A stretch of DNA of 64,000 nt from Tepidibacter thalassicus DSM 15285 (GTDB taxonomy: Bacteria > Bacillota > Clostridia > Peptostreptococcales > Peptostreptococcaceae): the NCBI RefSeq assembly GCF_900129915.1, contig NZ_FQXH01000006.1, forward strand, positions 156,379 to 220,378. The letters run 5' to 3'. Numbering within the stretch: position 1 is the stretch's first letter; each line of letters starts with the position of its first letter. The notes below the pieces were generated by a model that worked only from the letters and a program-made list of their open reading frames with translations, had not been told where the DNA came from and did no database searches. Position numbers and translations under genes: made by a program. Below are positions 27,338 through 35,535 of the stretch, piece by piece.

Positions 27338-28627
27338 TTAAATTTTAATATTAAGTTTTTTAGTTAATTTAACTCCTAGTATTCCACCTAATGTTAATGA
27401 CGGCATAAATACCCATCCAGACAATGACATATTAGATAATCCTGAATACAATGCTCCTACATTACATCCTAAAGCTATTCTAGCACCATATCCCATTAAT
27501 AATCCACCTATTGCATAGAATAAAATATCTCTTAAATTAAAACCTTTCTTAAATGAAAAATGTCCAGCTAATAATGGTGCTATTAAAGCTCCTATCATTA
27601 TTCCCATATTTCTCATTGAACCTGGATGATTTAAAAATCCACCTCTTATAGCATCCATTCTTCCTGAGAACCATCCCCAGTCTGAAACATCTACTATTCC
27701 TAATGCTTGATAGAACCAAGCAGCCCAATGTGCAAATACAGCTGTTACTCCCCAGCTTGTACCTGTTGTAACTAATATTGTTACAAACATAATCATTATA
27801 AATACTGCACCAGTATAATAAGACCATCTTTTAACGAAAAATTTATGATAAGTTTCTTTGCTAAAGAATTTATACTCTTTTGGTTGAGGTAGTTCTTTTT
27901 CCCACTCAGCATATTCTTCTAAATTTAACGTATTTTCTCTTCTTCTCTTATCTTCGTATTTTTTAGCAATAATATAAATTAATAAATATCCTAATAATGA
28001 AAGTACAATAGTTCCTACATATCCAAAAACATCTGGTAGATAAAGCCTTTTATGTATTTTAAAGAATATACTTTGTGTCCACCAAGGCATATCATGTGCT
28101 CCCCATAATGCTCCTGTTGAAAAGAAAAACAATACAATTAATCCTCTTCCTTCACCTTCTCCAGCATCTGTAAGTGTTCCTGAAGCACATCCTCCACCTA
28201 ACATCATACCAATACCAAATAATATTCCTCCTATTATAGTAGCTAAATTGGCTGGTTCTACGTAATCTGAACCCGGAATTACAGCTGCACCAGACTCAAC
28301 TGCTCTATAATATACATCTGCACCATTTACAAATGCTCCATAATGTATTGCTGCTGTTGCTAGTAATGTAATAGAAAATAAAAACATTAGTGCTTTTGTT
28401 AAACTACTATCTCCAGTTAAATATAATTTTCTAATAGCACCAGCAAACCCAAATCTTGATCTTTGCATAACATATCCAATAGTCAATCCAATAATTAAGT
28501 GTAGTGCTAATCTATAATCTTTAGAATATTGAAATGCAGCAAATATAGCCATGGCTATTACAAGTGCAAAGCCAATATACACTTGACTTTTATTTATTTC
28601 ATTTGCCCTTAATTTATCCGACTTCAC
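27338..28627 (-). CDS. YeeE/YedE family sulfur-compound transporter, full length
   Basis: 429 aa, start GTG with SD GAGGAGG. There are two homologous membrane halves. Half one has GGGCASGTLTDAGEGEGRG and half two has GYGARIALGCNVGALYSG. The conserved cysteines in GGCxSG and GCNxGA are those used by TsuA/YeeE to relay thiosulfate through the membrane. A charged cytosolic linker (~215-245) joins the halves. It follows the CoA-disulfide reductase gene, so the imported sulfur species is probably reduced by that enzyme. The substrate (thiosulfate, persulfide or other sulfane sulfur) is inferred. Confidence 0.87.
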   Translation of the reverse strand: MKSDKLRANEINKSQVYIGFALVIAMAIFAAFQYSKDYRLALHLIIGLTIGYVMQRSRFGFAGAIRKLYLTGDSSLTKALMFLFSITLLATAAIHYGAFVNGADVYYRAVESGAAVIPGSDYVEPANLATIIGGILFGIGMMLGGGCASGTLTDAGEGEGRGLIVLFFFSTGALWGAHDMPWWTQSIFFKIHKRLYLPDVFGYVGTIVLSLLGYLLIYIIAKKYEDKRRRENTLNLEEYAEWEKELPQPKEYKFFSKETYHKFFVKRWSYYTGAVFIMIMFVTILVTTGTSWGVTAVFAHWAAWFYQALGIVDVSDWGWFSGRMDAIRGGFLNHPGSMRNMGIMIGALIAPLLAGHFSFKKGFNLRDILFYAIGGLLMGYGARIALGCNVGALYSGLSNMSLSGWVFMPSLTLGGILGVKLTKKLNIKI

Positions 28628-28700
28628 TGTCGTTACCTCCTCATTGTCATTTTTTTCACTTTTATGATTACAATTATCCCTTAATAAACATTACCAAATT

Positions 28701-28730
28701 ATCAGGGGCTTAAACGCCCCTAATTTTTTT
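28701..28730 (+). terminator. hairpin with T run facing the opposite strand
   Basis: AGGGGCTTAAACGCCCCT followed by AATTTTTTT reads as a terminator on the plus strand. No plus-strand gene is nearby. On the minus strand, where the operon is transcribed, the hairpin lies between the reductase and YeeE genes and lacks a T run. It may protect an mRNA end or stop antisense transcription. Confidence 0.45.
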
Positions 28731-30429
28731 ATTCAAAATTATAATCTGTAACAATCATTTTTCTACCAGTTGTTTTATCATTAAAATACTCGTAAAAACA
28801 TAATCCCATAAATCCACCAGATATATTATAGATATTTTTAAATCCTAGATTTTGAAGTGCTAATACTGCATTATAACTTCTTTGTCCACTTCTACAATGT
28901 AAATAAACTGGTTTATCTTTAGGTATTTCATCTAATCTTTCTCTCAATTCACTAAGCGGTATATTTTTAGCTCCTATTATATGACCTTGCTCATATTCAT
29001 CTTTTTCTCTTACATCTATTATACAAGCACCACTTTCCACTAAACCTCTTACATCAGCTGAATGTACTTGTTCAAATGAACCATGTAGTAAGTTAGAACC
29101 TACATATCCTGCAAAATTAACTACATCTTTAGCAGTTCCAAATGGCGGAGCATAACATAACTCTAAATCTCTTAAATCATTCACAGTTGCACCAAACTTA
29201 ATAGCAGTAGCAATTACATCTATTCTCTTATCTACATTTCCTTTACCAATTGCTTGAGCTCCTAATACTCTACCTGTTGGTACTTCATATATTAACTTGA
29301 AATGAACTGATTCACATCCAGGCATTAATCCCACTCTATCTCCAGGAATTATTTTAACTACATCGTATTTAATATTCATGTTAAGAGCTTTAATTAATCC
29401 CTCATTTAAACCTGTAGAAGCTGCATTATAATTAAATACCTTGATTACAGATGAACCAATAAATCCTGTATTCATTATTTGCATTCCATTTATATGATCA
29501 GCTACTCCTCTTGCTTGTTTTTGAGCAGGTCCAGCTAAAGGTAATTTAGTATATGAATTAGTTAATGCATGATATACTTCAATAGCATCTCCTACTGCAT
29601 ATATATCCTTATCATTAGTTCTGTAGTTTTGATCTACTTTTATTGCTCCTGTTTCTCCTAATTCTAATCCTGCCTTTACAGCTAATTCAGTTTCTGGAAC
29701 TACTCCAATTGCCATAACAACTACTTGAGCTTCAACTTTCTTTCCTGATTCTAAAACAACAGTATCTTTTTCAAAAGAGCTAACTTTATCTCCTACTATT
29801 AGATTTACTCCATTATCATATAACTCTTTATGTAGAATTTGTACCATGTCATAATCAAATGGCTTCATAATTTGAGGCATAGCTTCAATTAAAGTTACAT
29901 TGTATCCTGCTTCTTTTAAGTTTTCAGCAGATTCAACTCCAATAAACCCTCCACCAATCACTACTACATTTTTAGTTTCCATTGATTTTACAAATTTATT
30001 TAGCTTATCAATATCCACAACATTTCTAATTGAAAATACATTTACATTTTCAATTCCTGGAATTGGTGGAACTATTGGTCTTGCCCCTGGAGATAGTATT
30101 AACTTATCATATGATTCCTTGTACTCTTCACCAGTTAATAAATTCTTAACTGTTATTTCTTTATTTTCTCTATCAATAGACAATACTTCATTATTTACTC
30201 TAGCCTCTATATTATATTGTTTTAAAAATTTCTCAGGACTCATAAGAACTAAACTATCAGCTTCTTCTACTACACCACTTAAATGGTACGGTAAACAACA
30301 ATTTGAAAATGATACATGAGGTCCTTTTTCAAACATTATTATTTGATCATCTTCACTATGTCTTCTCAATCTAGCTGCTGCAGATGCTCCACCAGCAACT
30401 CCACCAACTATTAAAATTTTTCTACTCAT
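28729..30429 (-). CDS. CoA-disulfide / CoA-persulfide reductase with rhodanese domain
   Basis: 566 aa from ATG 30429, with GGAGGG nine bases upstream. The FAD fold starts KILIVGGVAGGASAAARLRR, the NAD(P) motif is VVIGGGFIGVESAENL, and the redox cysteine is Cys44 in SFSNCCLPYHLSG. The dimerisation domain follows, then a C-terminal rhodanese domain with active Cys in LHCRSGQRSYNA. This CoADR-RHD layout is that of NAD(P)H-dependent CoA-disulfide and persulfide reductases that release H2S from polysulfide. A second Cys beside the catalytic one is notable. It sits in an operon with a YeeE transporter and an AGCS symporter. Confidence 0.92.
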   Translation of the reverse strand: MSRKILIVGGVAGGASAAARLRRHSEDDQIIMFEKGPHVSFSNCCLPYHLSGVVEEADSLVLMSPEKFLKQYNIEARVNNEVLSIDRENKEITVKNLLTGEEYKESYDKLILSPGARPIVPPIPGIENVNVFSIRNVVDIDKLNKFVKSMETKNVVVIGGGFIGVESAENLKEAGYNVTLIEAMPQIMKPFDYDMVQILHKELYDNGVNLIVGDKVSSFEKDTVVLESGKKVEAQVVVMAIGVVPETELAVKAGLELGETGAIKVDQNYRTNDKDIYAVGDAIEVYHALTNSYTKLPLAGPAQKQARGVADHINGMQIMNTGFIGSSVIKVFNYNAASTGLNEGLIKALNMNIKYDVVKIIPGDRVGLMPGCESVHFKLIYEVPTGRVLGAQAIGKGNVDKRIDVIATAIKFGATVNDLRDLELCYAPPFGTAKDVVNFAGYVGSNLLHGSFEQVHSADVRGLVESGACIIDVREKDEYEQGHIIGAKNIPLSELRERLDEIPKDKPVYLHCRSGQRSYNAVLALQNLGFKNIYNISGGFMGLCFYEYFNDKTTGRKMIVTDYNFE

Positions 30430-30470
30430 TTTATATCCCTCCAATATTAAATTTAAAATTACACTTATTA

Positions 30471-31760
30471 TTATTTAACTTTAAAATTATTTATATTCTT
30501 AATGACAAAAATAAACATTGCCATTATATTTACCAAACCCACTATAAACATCAATAAATCTGCTGCATCAAATATAACATCAAAATTCGAAATACTGAGT
30601 ATTCCCGACAAAGTTATTAAACTTATATAAAATATAATTTTTTTATTTTCACCTATATGCATAGTCATATTAAGAAAATGAAACGACCCCAACACAGTTG
30701 TCAATCCTGATAAAATAAAGAAAATTATTATAACCCATAATCCAAAATTGCCAGTTACAGAAGCTACACTAGCTAAATAACCTGCAATTCTTTCAAATCC
30801 ACTTTCACTTAAACTTACATTCCCCAGATTATATCTTCCATATGAAAATACATACGATGTTATTACAACAGCTATAAATATAGTAATAATAGTTGATATA
30901 GTCTGCAATAAAGCTTCTCTTCTAGGAGAATTTTCTGCATTAGAACTTGCTAATGCACTAGTTCCTAAAGATGTCTCGCTTATCTGAATAATTCTTTGAA
31001 ATCCTATAATAAGACCTGCTGGTATTCCAACAGAAGCTGATTTAAAACTTATAAAGTCCTTCCAAATCAAATGTATATACTGTGGTATGAATTTTATTGT
31101 TAAAAATACAAACGATATAAAAAACACAACATAAAACAAAATTATTATTGACACCATAGACCCTAGTGTATTTATAAAAAGTTTGTGATTTTTCGTTATA
31201 ACCACAAGAGAAACTACTACAATAAGAGGTATCACTATGTAAAATAGCAATTCACTCTGAGTAAACTCATAGTTAAAATTTTGCTTAAAAAATATCTTCA
31301 CAACACTCTGAATTCCCGTTAATTGAAATCCAACAAAACCAAACGAATATAATATAACCAAGCAAATAGTATATATAAATCCTGCCCTTTTATTTATATT
31401 ATAATCAATAAAAGCTCTAGGAGTTTTCATTGTTATTTGAGAAAATAACACCTCTGAATACGTTAGAGGAACTAATGCAAACATTCCTATGACAACCCAT
31501 AAAACTATACTTTCTCCTCCTACACCATTATCTGATGTTTTCCACATAGCTGCTAAAACTCCAATGATAGCACCGGTTCCAACCTTAGATGCTAAAGATA
31601 TAGAAAGAGAACTCTTAACTTTCGAAAGTTTCCACTTGGTTTTATCCTTTTTGCTTATACTATTAATAAGCCTCAATGTTCTATATGTTATAAACCCTCC
31701 TAATATTATAAGAAGCGGCAAAAACAAATTCCATAAGTAATAATTAAGTATGTTAATCAT
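30471..31760 (-). CDS. AGCS-type amino acid:cation symporter
   Basis: 429 aa with 10-11 helices. It matches the alanine/glycine:cation symporter family in ASKVGTGAIIGVLAAMWK near the N-terminus and in GFQRIIQISETSLGTSALAS, which aligns with the family's NEAGxGSAP region, though with altered residues. The divergence suggests a different substrate from alanine. It is the first gene of the symporter-reductase-YeeE operon and divergent from the LysR gene. A sulfur-containing amino acid is a reasonable guess but unproven. The ribosome binding site is weak (TAGGTC). Confidence 0.75.
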   Translation of the reverse strand: MINILNYYLWNLFLPLLIILGGFITYRTLRLINSISKKDKTKWKLSKVKSSLSISLASKVGTGAIIGVLAAMWKTSDNGVGGESIVLWVVIGMFALVPLTYSEVLFSQITMKTPRAFIDYNINKRAGFIYTICLVILYSFGFVGFQLTGIQSVVKIFFKQNFNYEFTQSELLFYIVIPLIVVVSLVVITKNHKLFINTLGSMVSIIILFYVVFFISFVFLTIKFIPQYIHLIWKDFISFKSASVGIPAGLIIGFQRIIQISETSLGTSALASSNAENSPRREALLQTISTIITIFIAVVITSYVFSYGRYNLGNVSLSESGFERIAGYLASVASVTGNFGLWVIIIFFILSGLTTVLGSFHFLNMTMHIGENKKIIFYISLITLSGILSISNFDVIFDAADLLMFIVGLVNIMAMFIFVIKNINNFKVK

Positions 31761-31864
31761 TTGACCTACTATTTCAATAATAAAGTCACCACCTAGCTAT
31801 TGTATTTGTTAATTTTCTCTCAATCCAATTATAATATATCATCTGCTTTTTTCATAATAAACAA

Positions 31865-31883
31865 ATGTTATATACCATAACAT
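31865..31883. promoter_or_regulatory. palindromic operator candidate for the LysR regulator
   Basis: ATGTTATATACCATAACAT is an interrupted palindrome (7-bp arms, 5-base centre) with the T-N11-A pattern of LysR-type sites. It lies in the 266-base divergent spacer between the symporter operon and lysR. A second smaller repeat, TTTATACCTTATAAA, follows near 31930-31946. Nothing else is apparent in this spacer. Confidence 0.55.
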
Positions 31884-32026
31884 TTTTTTATAATGAAAAT
31901 AAAATTTTTAAAATATATAATAAGAATCATTTATACCTTATAAAATATATTTATTTTTATTTATTATAGTGGTAAAATAAATAAATAGGTATCTGACTAC
32001 TTTTTATCTTTCAAGGATGTGAGGAT

Positions 32027-32917
32027 ATGAATCTTGAATATCTCAAATCATTTTATATAACAGTAAAATGCAATAGTATATCAAAAGCTGCTAAAAACCT
32101 TCACCTTACTCAGCCAGGTCTGAGTATGCAGCTTCAAAATCTCGAAAAAGAATTAGGCGTAAACCTTCTTATTCGCAGTAACAAAGGAGTTAAACTAACT
32201 GAAGAAGGAAAAGTGGTTTTTGATTATGCACATACACTACTATCAATTCAAGGAAACATCGAAAGAGATTTGAAAAATCTTCAACAAGATAAACCTAAAC
32301 TAATTATGGGTTCTTGCAAAAGCGTAGGAGAATATGCTCTTCCCTGCAGTATTTATACATTTAAACAACTTCACAATGAAGTAGAAATTCACATGGAGGT
32401 AAATAACTCTACTGAAGTTATAGAAAAACTACGCAAACACACTATTAACATCGGAATAATTCAATTCGATCCAAAAGTCGATGATATTATTACACAAACT
32501 ATAGTTTCAGACGAATTGATTTTAGTAGGCACTTGTTGTGATTCTCCAAAACAAATTTCTATAGAAGAACTCAAAAAAATCCCTTTGATTTTACGCGAGA
32601 AAAATTCAGGAACTAGATATTTAATTGAAAAAGCATTACAAAAAAAAGGAATCGACATCAAAGAATTAAATGTTATTTACGATTTAAATTCACCAGAAGC
32701 TATTAAATCTTCTATTCTCGCTGGAAAAGGATTTTCTTTTCTGCCAAAATTAGTTATTCAACAGGAGTTAAAAGAACACTGGATTCAACAAGTTATAGTA
32801 GATGATTTAACAATCCCTTTTGATTATTATGTCGCTTCTAGAAAAAAATATACTTTCTCTCAATATGAGCAAATGTTTGTGGATTTTATCGTTTCCAGCA
32901 AAAGAGGTTTTTGTTAA
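32027..32917 (+). CDS. LysR-family transcriptional regulator
   Basis: 296 aa. The N-terminal winged helix is MNLEYLKSFYITVKCNSISK followed by AAKNLHLTQPGLSMQLQNLE. A periplasmic-binding-like effector domain spans ~90-290. It resembles the CysL/CysB group in overall size. It is divergent from the AGCS-reductase-YeeE operon and convergent with the split YeeE-TusA operon, so it probably controls sulfur-compound use here. SD is GAGG. Confidence 0.92.
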   Translation: MNLEYLKSFYITVKCNSISKAAKNLHLTQPGLSMQLQNLEKELGVNLLIRSNKGVKLTEEGKVVFDYAHTLLSIQGNIERDLKNLQQDKPKLIMGSCKSVGEYALPCSIYTFKQLHNEVEIHMEVNNSTEVIEKLRKHTINIGIIQFDPKVDDIITQTIVSDELILVGTCCDSPKQISIEELKKIPLILREKNSGTRYLIEKALQKKGIDIKELNVIYDLNSPEAIKSSILAGKGFSFLPKLVIQQELKEHWIQQVIVDDLTIPFDYYVASRKKYTFSQYEQMFVDFIVSSKRGFC

Positions 32918-32946
32918 AAAAAGAGGACAATTTGTCCTCTTTTTTA
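32915..32946. terminator. bidirectional terminator between lysR and split-YeeE operon
   Basis: AAAAAAAGAGGACAATTTGTCCTCTTTTTT, perfect inverted repeat flanked by A and T runs. Confidence 0.9.
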
Positions 32947-33471
32947 TATTAAAAATCTAATTAAAATTTTACAACCAACCCATACTCCCAATACAACAAA
33001 AATCCCAAATACCCAGGCATGTAAAGAAAATGATGGAATACCACTAAAAAAAGCACCTACATTACACCCATCTACAAGTCTTGTGCCATATCCCATCATA
33101 ATTCCTCCCAATAAAGCAACTATAAACTGCTTTTTACTTTTTATTTTTTTCCACTTAAATTGAGAAGCTAACAACGTAGCAATTAAAGAACCTACAATCA
33201 CCCCTATATTCAAAATCGTATATTGATTAATAAACACATTTTTATTTTTAATCACAGATTCATAATAATACTGAAAATGGTCAAAATATTCCCAACTGAG
33301 AGGATCTAATCCAAACCATTGCAAAATACCAATTCCCCACAGTAAAAAACCACTAGTAATTTGCCAACTAATTCCACTTGCAACTAGTAAAATCACATTT
33401 AACAGCCCTAGTAAAATTCCTCCTATCCAATAAGGCCATGGCTTTTTTAGCCATGTTTCAATGGGCTTCAT
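32944..33471 (-). CDS. YeeE/YedE C-terminal half as a separate protein
   Basis: 175 aa from ATG 33471, with GGGAGGGG upstream. It aligns with the second half of the 429-aa YeeE: PWPYWIGGILLGLLN, then MMGYGTRLVDGCNVGAFFSG carrying the GCNxGA cysteine. It lacks the first half, which is encoded by the gene at 33732-34421. TusA is encoded between the halves. Both halves have intact ribosome binding sites and no stop between motifs, so this looks like a working two-subunit transporter rather than a broken gene. Confidence 0.85.
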   Translation of the reverse strand: MKPIETWLKKPWPYWIGGILLGLLNVILLVASGISWQITSGFLLWGIGILQWFGLDPLSWEYFDHFQYYYESVIKNKNVFINQYTILNIGVIVGSLIATLLASQFKWKKIKSKKQFIVALLGGIMMGYGTRLVDGCNVGAFFSGIPSFSLHAWVFGIFVVLGVWVGCKILIRFLI

Positions 33472-33484
33472 CCTATCCCCTCCC

Positions 33485-33718
33485 TTACTCTTCTTTAGGC
33501 TTTTCAATATAAACCTCCCATTCTCCATCTTCTACTTCAACCACTTGTACAGGATATTTATTTTTTTGAGCCCATTCTTGTACACTAATTCCAACACAAC
33601 TGTGATCTGAATGTAAAATTAAAATATCTCCTGGCTTCATTTTTTTCAACTCATTCATCGCCTTTAGTAAAGGAACAGGGCATACCTCACATAAACAATC
33701 CAACTCTTTTACAGCCAT
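33485..33718 (-). CDS. tusA: TusA-family sulfur carrier protein
   Basis: 77 aa from ATG 33718, with GGAGG upstream; a longer frame begins at 33760 without a ribosome site. The motif CLCEVCPVPLLKAMNEL contains the CPxP active cysteine that carries a persulfide. Two further cysteines (CLCEVC) precede it. TusA-like proteins accept sulfur from transporters or rhodaneses and deliver it to biosynthesis. It lies between the two halves of a split YeeE transporter, the expected source of its sulfur. Confidence 0.92.
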   Translation of the reverse strand: MAVKELDCLCEVCPVPLLKAMNELKKMKPGDILILHSDHSCVGISVQEWAQKNKYPVQVVEVEDGEWEVYIEKPKEE

Positions 33719-33731
33719 AAAACGTCCTCCA

Positions 33732-34421
33732 TTACATATTTTTTGAATTTTTGTTTTCATACCATAATGCTAATTTATACAAAATCATCAATACGATTAA
33801 CTGACCTATTACAACCACTTTAAAATCCACATAATCAAAAAAATAAATAATCTTTGAATTTCGTATCATATGACTATACCAAAACGGATAATCCTTAGCT
33901 CCAAGAACAGTTCCAATAAAAAAACCCAAAAGAACAACCCACTGAAGTGCATGCCCTTCACCAATTCGCATCAATACGCCAGAACTACATCCTCCTGCAA
34001 TAACCATTCCAACCCCAAACACAAATGCTCCAATTGCAACATGAATTCCTACAGAACTTATAGCTCCTGGAATCAAACTATACTCAACAACATTTTGCTT
34101 AATATAACTATATTGTATTAGAGAAAAACCAACAGTACTAACCATCATTGCCAATAACATTCCCCTTAACAACCCTGTATTACCAGAAAGAATAGGATCT
34201 CTAAATACTGCTGTAAAACAAAATCTAGAACATCTTAAAACAATACCTATCCCAATTCCTAAAATCCAACACACAGCATAAGTATAATGTTCTTTCCAAA
34301 GTCCAATACACAATACCAGAGAAATTAAAAGCAGTACAATGCCATATGGAAATTGATTTTTTTTCTTTTTAAATTTTCTCTCACGCTGCTTAATCAAAGT
34401 AGCCATTTCATTTGACAACAT
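33732..34421 (-). CDS. YeeE/YedE N-terminal half as a separate protein
   Basis: 229 aa, SD AAGGATG. It aligns with the first half of the 429-aa YeeE (AGGCSSGVLMRIGEGHALQW; GTVLGAKDYPFW) and ends where the linker would begin (ENKNSKNM). It has an additional CSRFCF cysteine pair where the full-length paralogue has RSRFGF. It is the first gene of the operon with tusA and the C-terminal half. The lysine-rich N-terminus is probably cytosolic. Confidence 0.85.
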   Translation of the reverse strand: MLSNEMATLIKQRERKFKKKKNQFPYGIVLLLISLVLCIGLWKEHYTYAVCWILGIGIGIVLRCSRFCFTAVFRDPILSGNTGLLRGMLLAMMVSTVGFSLIQYSYIKQNVVEYSLIPGAISSVGIHVAIGAFVFGVGMVIAGGCSSGVLMRIGEGHALQWVVLLGFFIGTVLGAKDYPFWYSHMIRNSKIIYFFDYVDFKVVVIGQLIVLMILYKLALWYENKNSKNM

Positions 34422-34504
34422 ACTATCATCCTTTTAAACAAAACTATATATTTTATATAATTATATACCCTAACCCCCTATCAATTCAATAACATTTAGA
34501 ATAT

Positions 34505-35419
34505 TTACTCTAAACTAGCGTCTACATTTGACCCTGTTTTATTCCAAATAAATTCCCATCTAGTTTCTGCCGTTATTATAGCAAACAATATAGCAATACA
34601 TCCTAAAAACATTCTAATAGAAAAATTCTCTTTAAGAAACATCATTGAAAAAATTATACCAAATACCGATTCCATACTCAATATTATAGCCACATGAGTA
34701 GAATAAGTATATTTCTGAGCTACTGTTTGAAGAAAAAAAGCCATACAAGTACCAAATACACCTAAAAATAAAATAGATAACCAACTATTAACAGAAATAT
34801 TATATGGTATTTTTTCATAAAAAACAGCAGTAACTGTAGATAATATTGCTACTACTAAAAATTGAATCACCGTCAATATACTCATATCAATTTTTTTAAC
34901 ATAAAACCCAATTGAAATTATATGACACGCAAAAAACAAAGCACATAAAAGTGTTAAACTATCTCCTAAACCTATAGAATTTACACTCTCATCCAATGTT
35001 AATATTGTAATTCCTATAAAACAAATTACCGCTGCAATAATTGAAAATTTATCTGGTTTCTCCTTAAACAACATCCAATACAAAAAAGGGACCATCACAA
35101 CATTTGTTCCAGTTAAAAACGCAGATTTTCCCACACTTGTAAATTGCATTCCTATAGTTTGAGTCGCAAACCCCATATAGAGAAATATCCCTACAATAAC
35201 TCCACCTTTAATATCTAACAAAGTAATGTATTTCAATTTTTTTACAAATATCACAACTAATATAAAAAAGGCTATCCAAAAACGCAACGCTATCAAATAC
35301 AACGGAGCGATATCATCAAGCGCATTCTTTGTAGCAACAAATCCAACTCCCCATATCATCGCTACACCAAGAAGAACTATATCTGCAATTAAAGCTTTAT
35401 TTTTACTTAACATTTCCAT
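34505..35419 (-). CDS. EamA/DMT family metabolite exporter
   Basis: 304 aa with ten helices as two EamA repeats. Characteristic pieces are LGVAMIWGVGFVATKNAL, RFWIAFF, TGTNVVMVPFLYW and SMESVFGIIFSMMFLKE. These drug/metabolite transporters export amino acids, purines or other small molecules. SD is AAAGGAGG. It stands alone between the split-YeeE operon and the PucR gene. The substrate cannot be read from the sequence. Confidence 0.9.
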   Translation of the reverse strand: MEMLSKNKALIADIVLLGVAMIWGVGFVATKNALDDIAPLYLIALRFWIAFFILVVIFVKKLKYITLLDIKGGVIVGIFLYMGFATQTIGMQFTSVGKSAFLTGTNVVMVPFLYWMLFKEKPDKFSIIAAVICFIGITILTLDESVNSIGLGDSLTLLCALFFACHIISIGFYVKKIDMSILTVIQFLVVAILSTVTAVFYEKIPYNISVNSWLSILFLGVFGTCMAFFLQTVAQKYTYSTHVAIILSMESVFGIIFSMMFLKENFSIRMFLGCIAILFAIITAETRWEFIWNKTGSNVDASLE

Positions 35420-35535
35420 TATAATTACCTCCTTTAGACATGTATAATTTACCAGCTACACTAATATAATAAACCATTTATCAGTATTTTGATTTTGTAA
35501 AATATAAAATCTAAAGGGGTTCATTTTTGTAATTT

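Noticed and set aside
27338..34421. Selenium metabolism (YedE/YedF, SelD) cluster
   Set aside because: No SelD, SelA or selenoprotein was seen. The CoADR-rhodanese and TusA neighbours point to sulfur.
32944..34421. Split YeeE as a frameshifted pseudogene
   Set aside because: Each half has its own strong ribosome site, a separate gene lies between them, and the motifs are intact, so two functional proteins are more likely.
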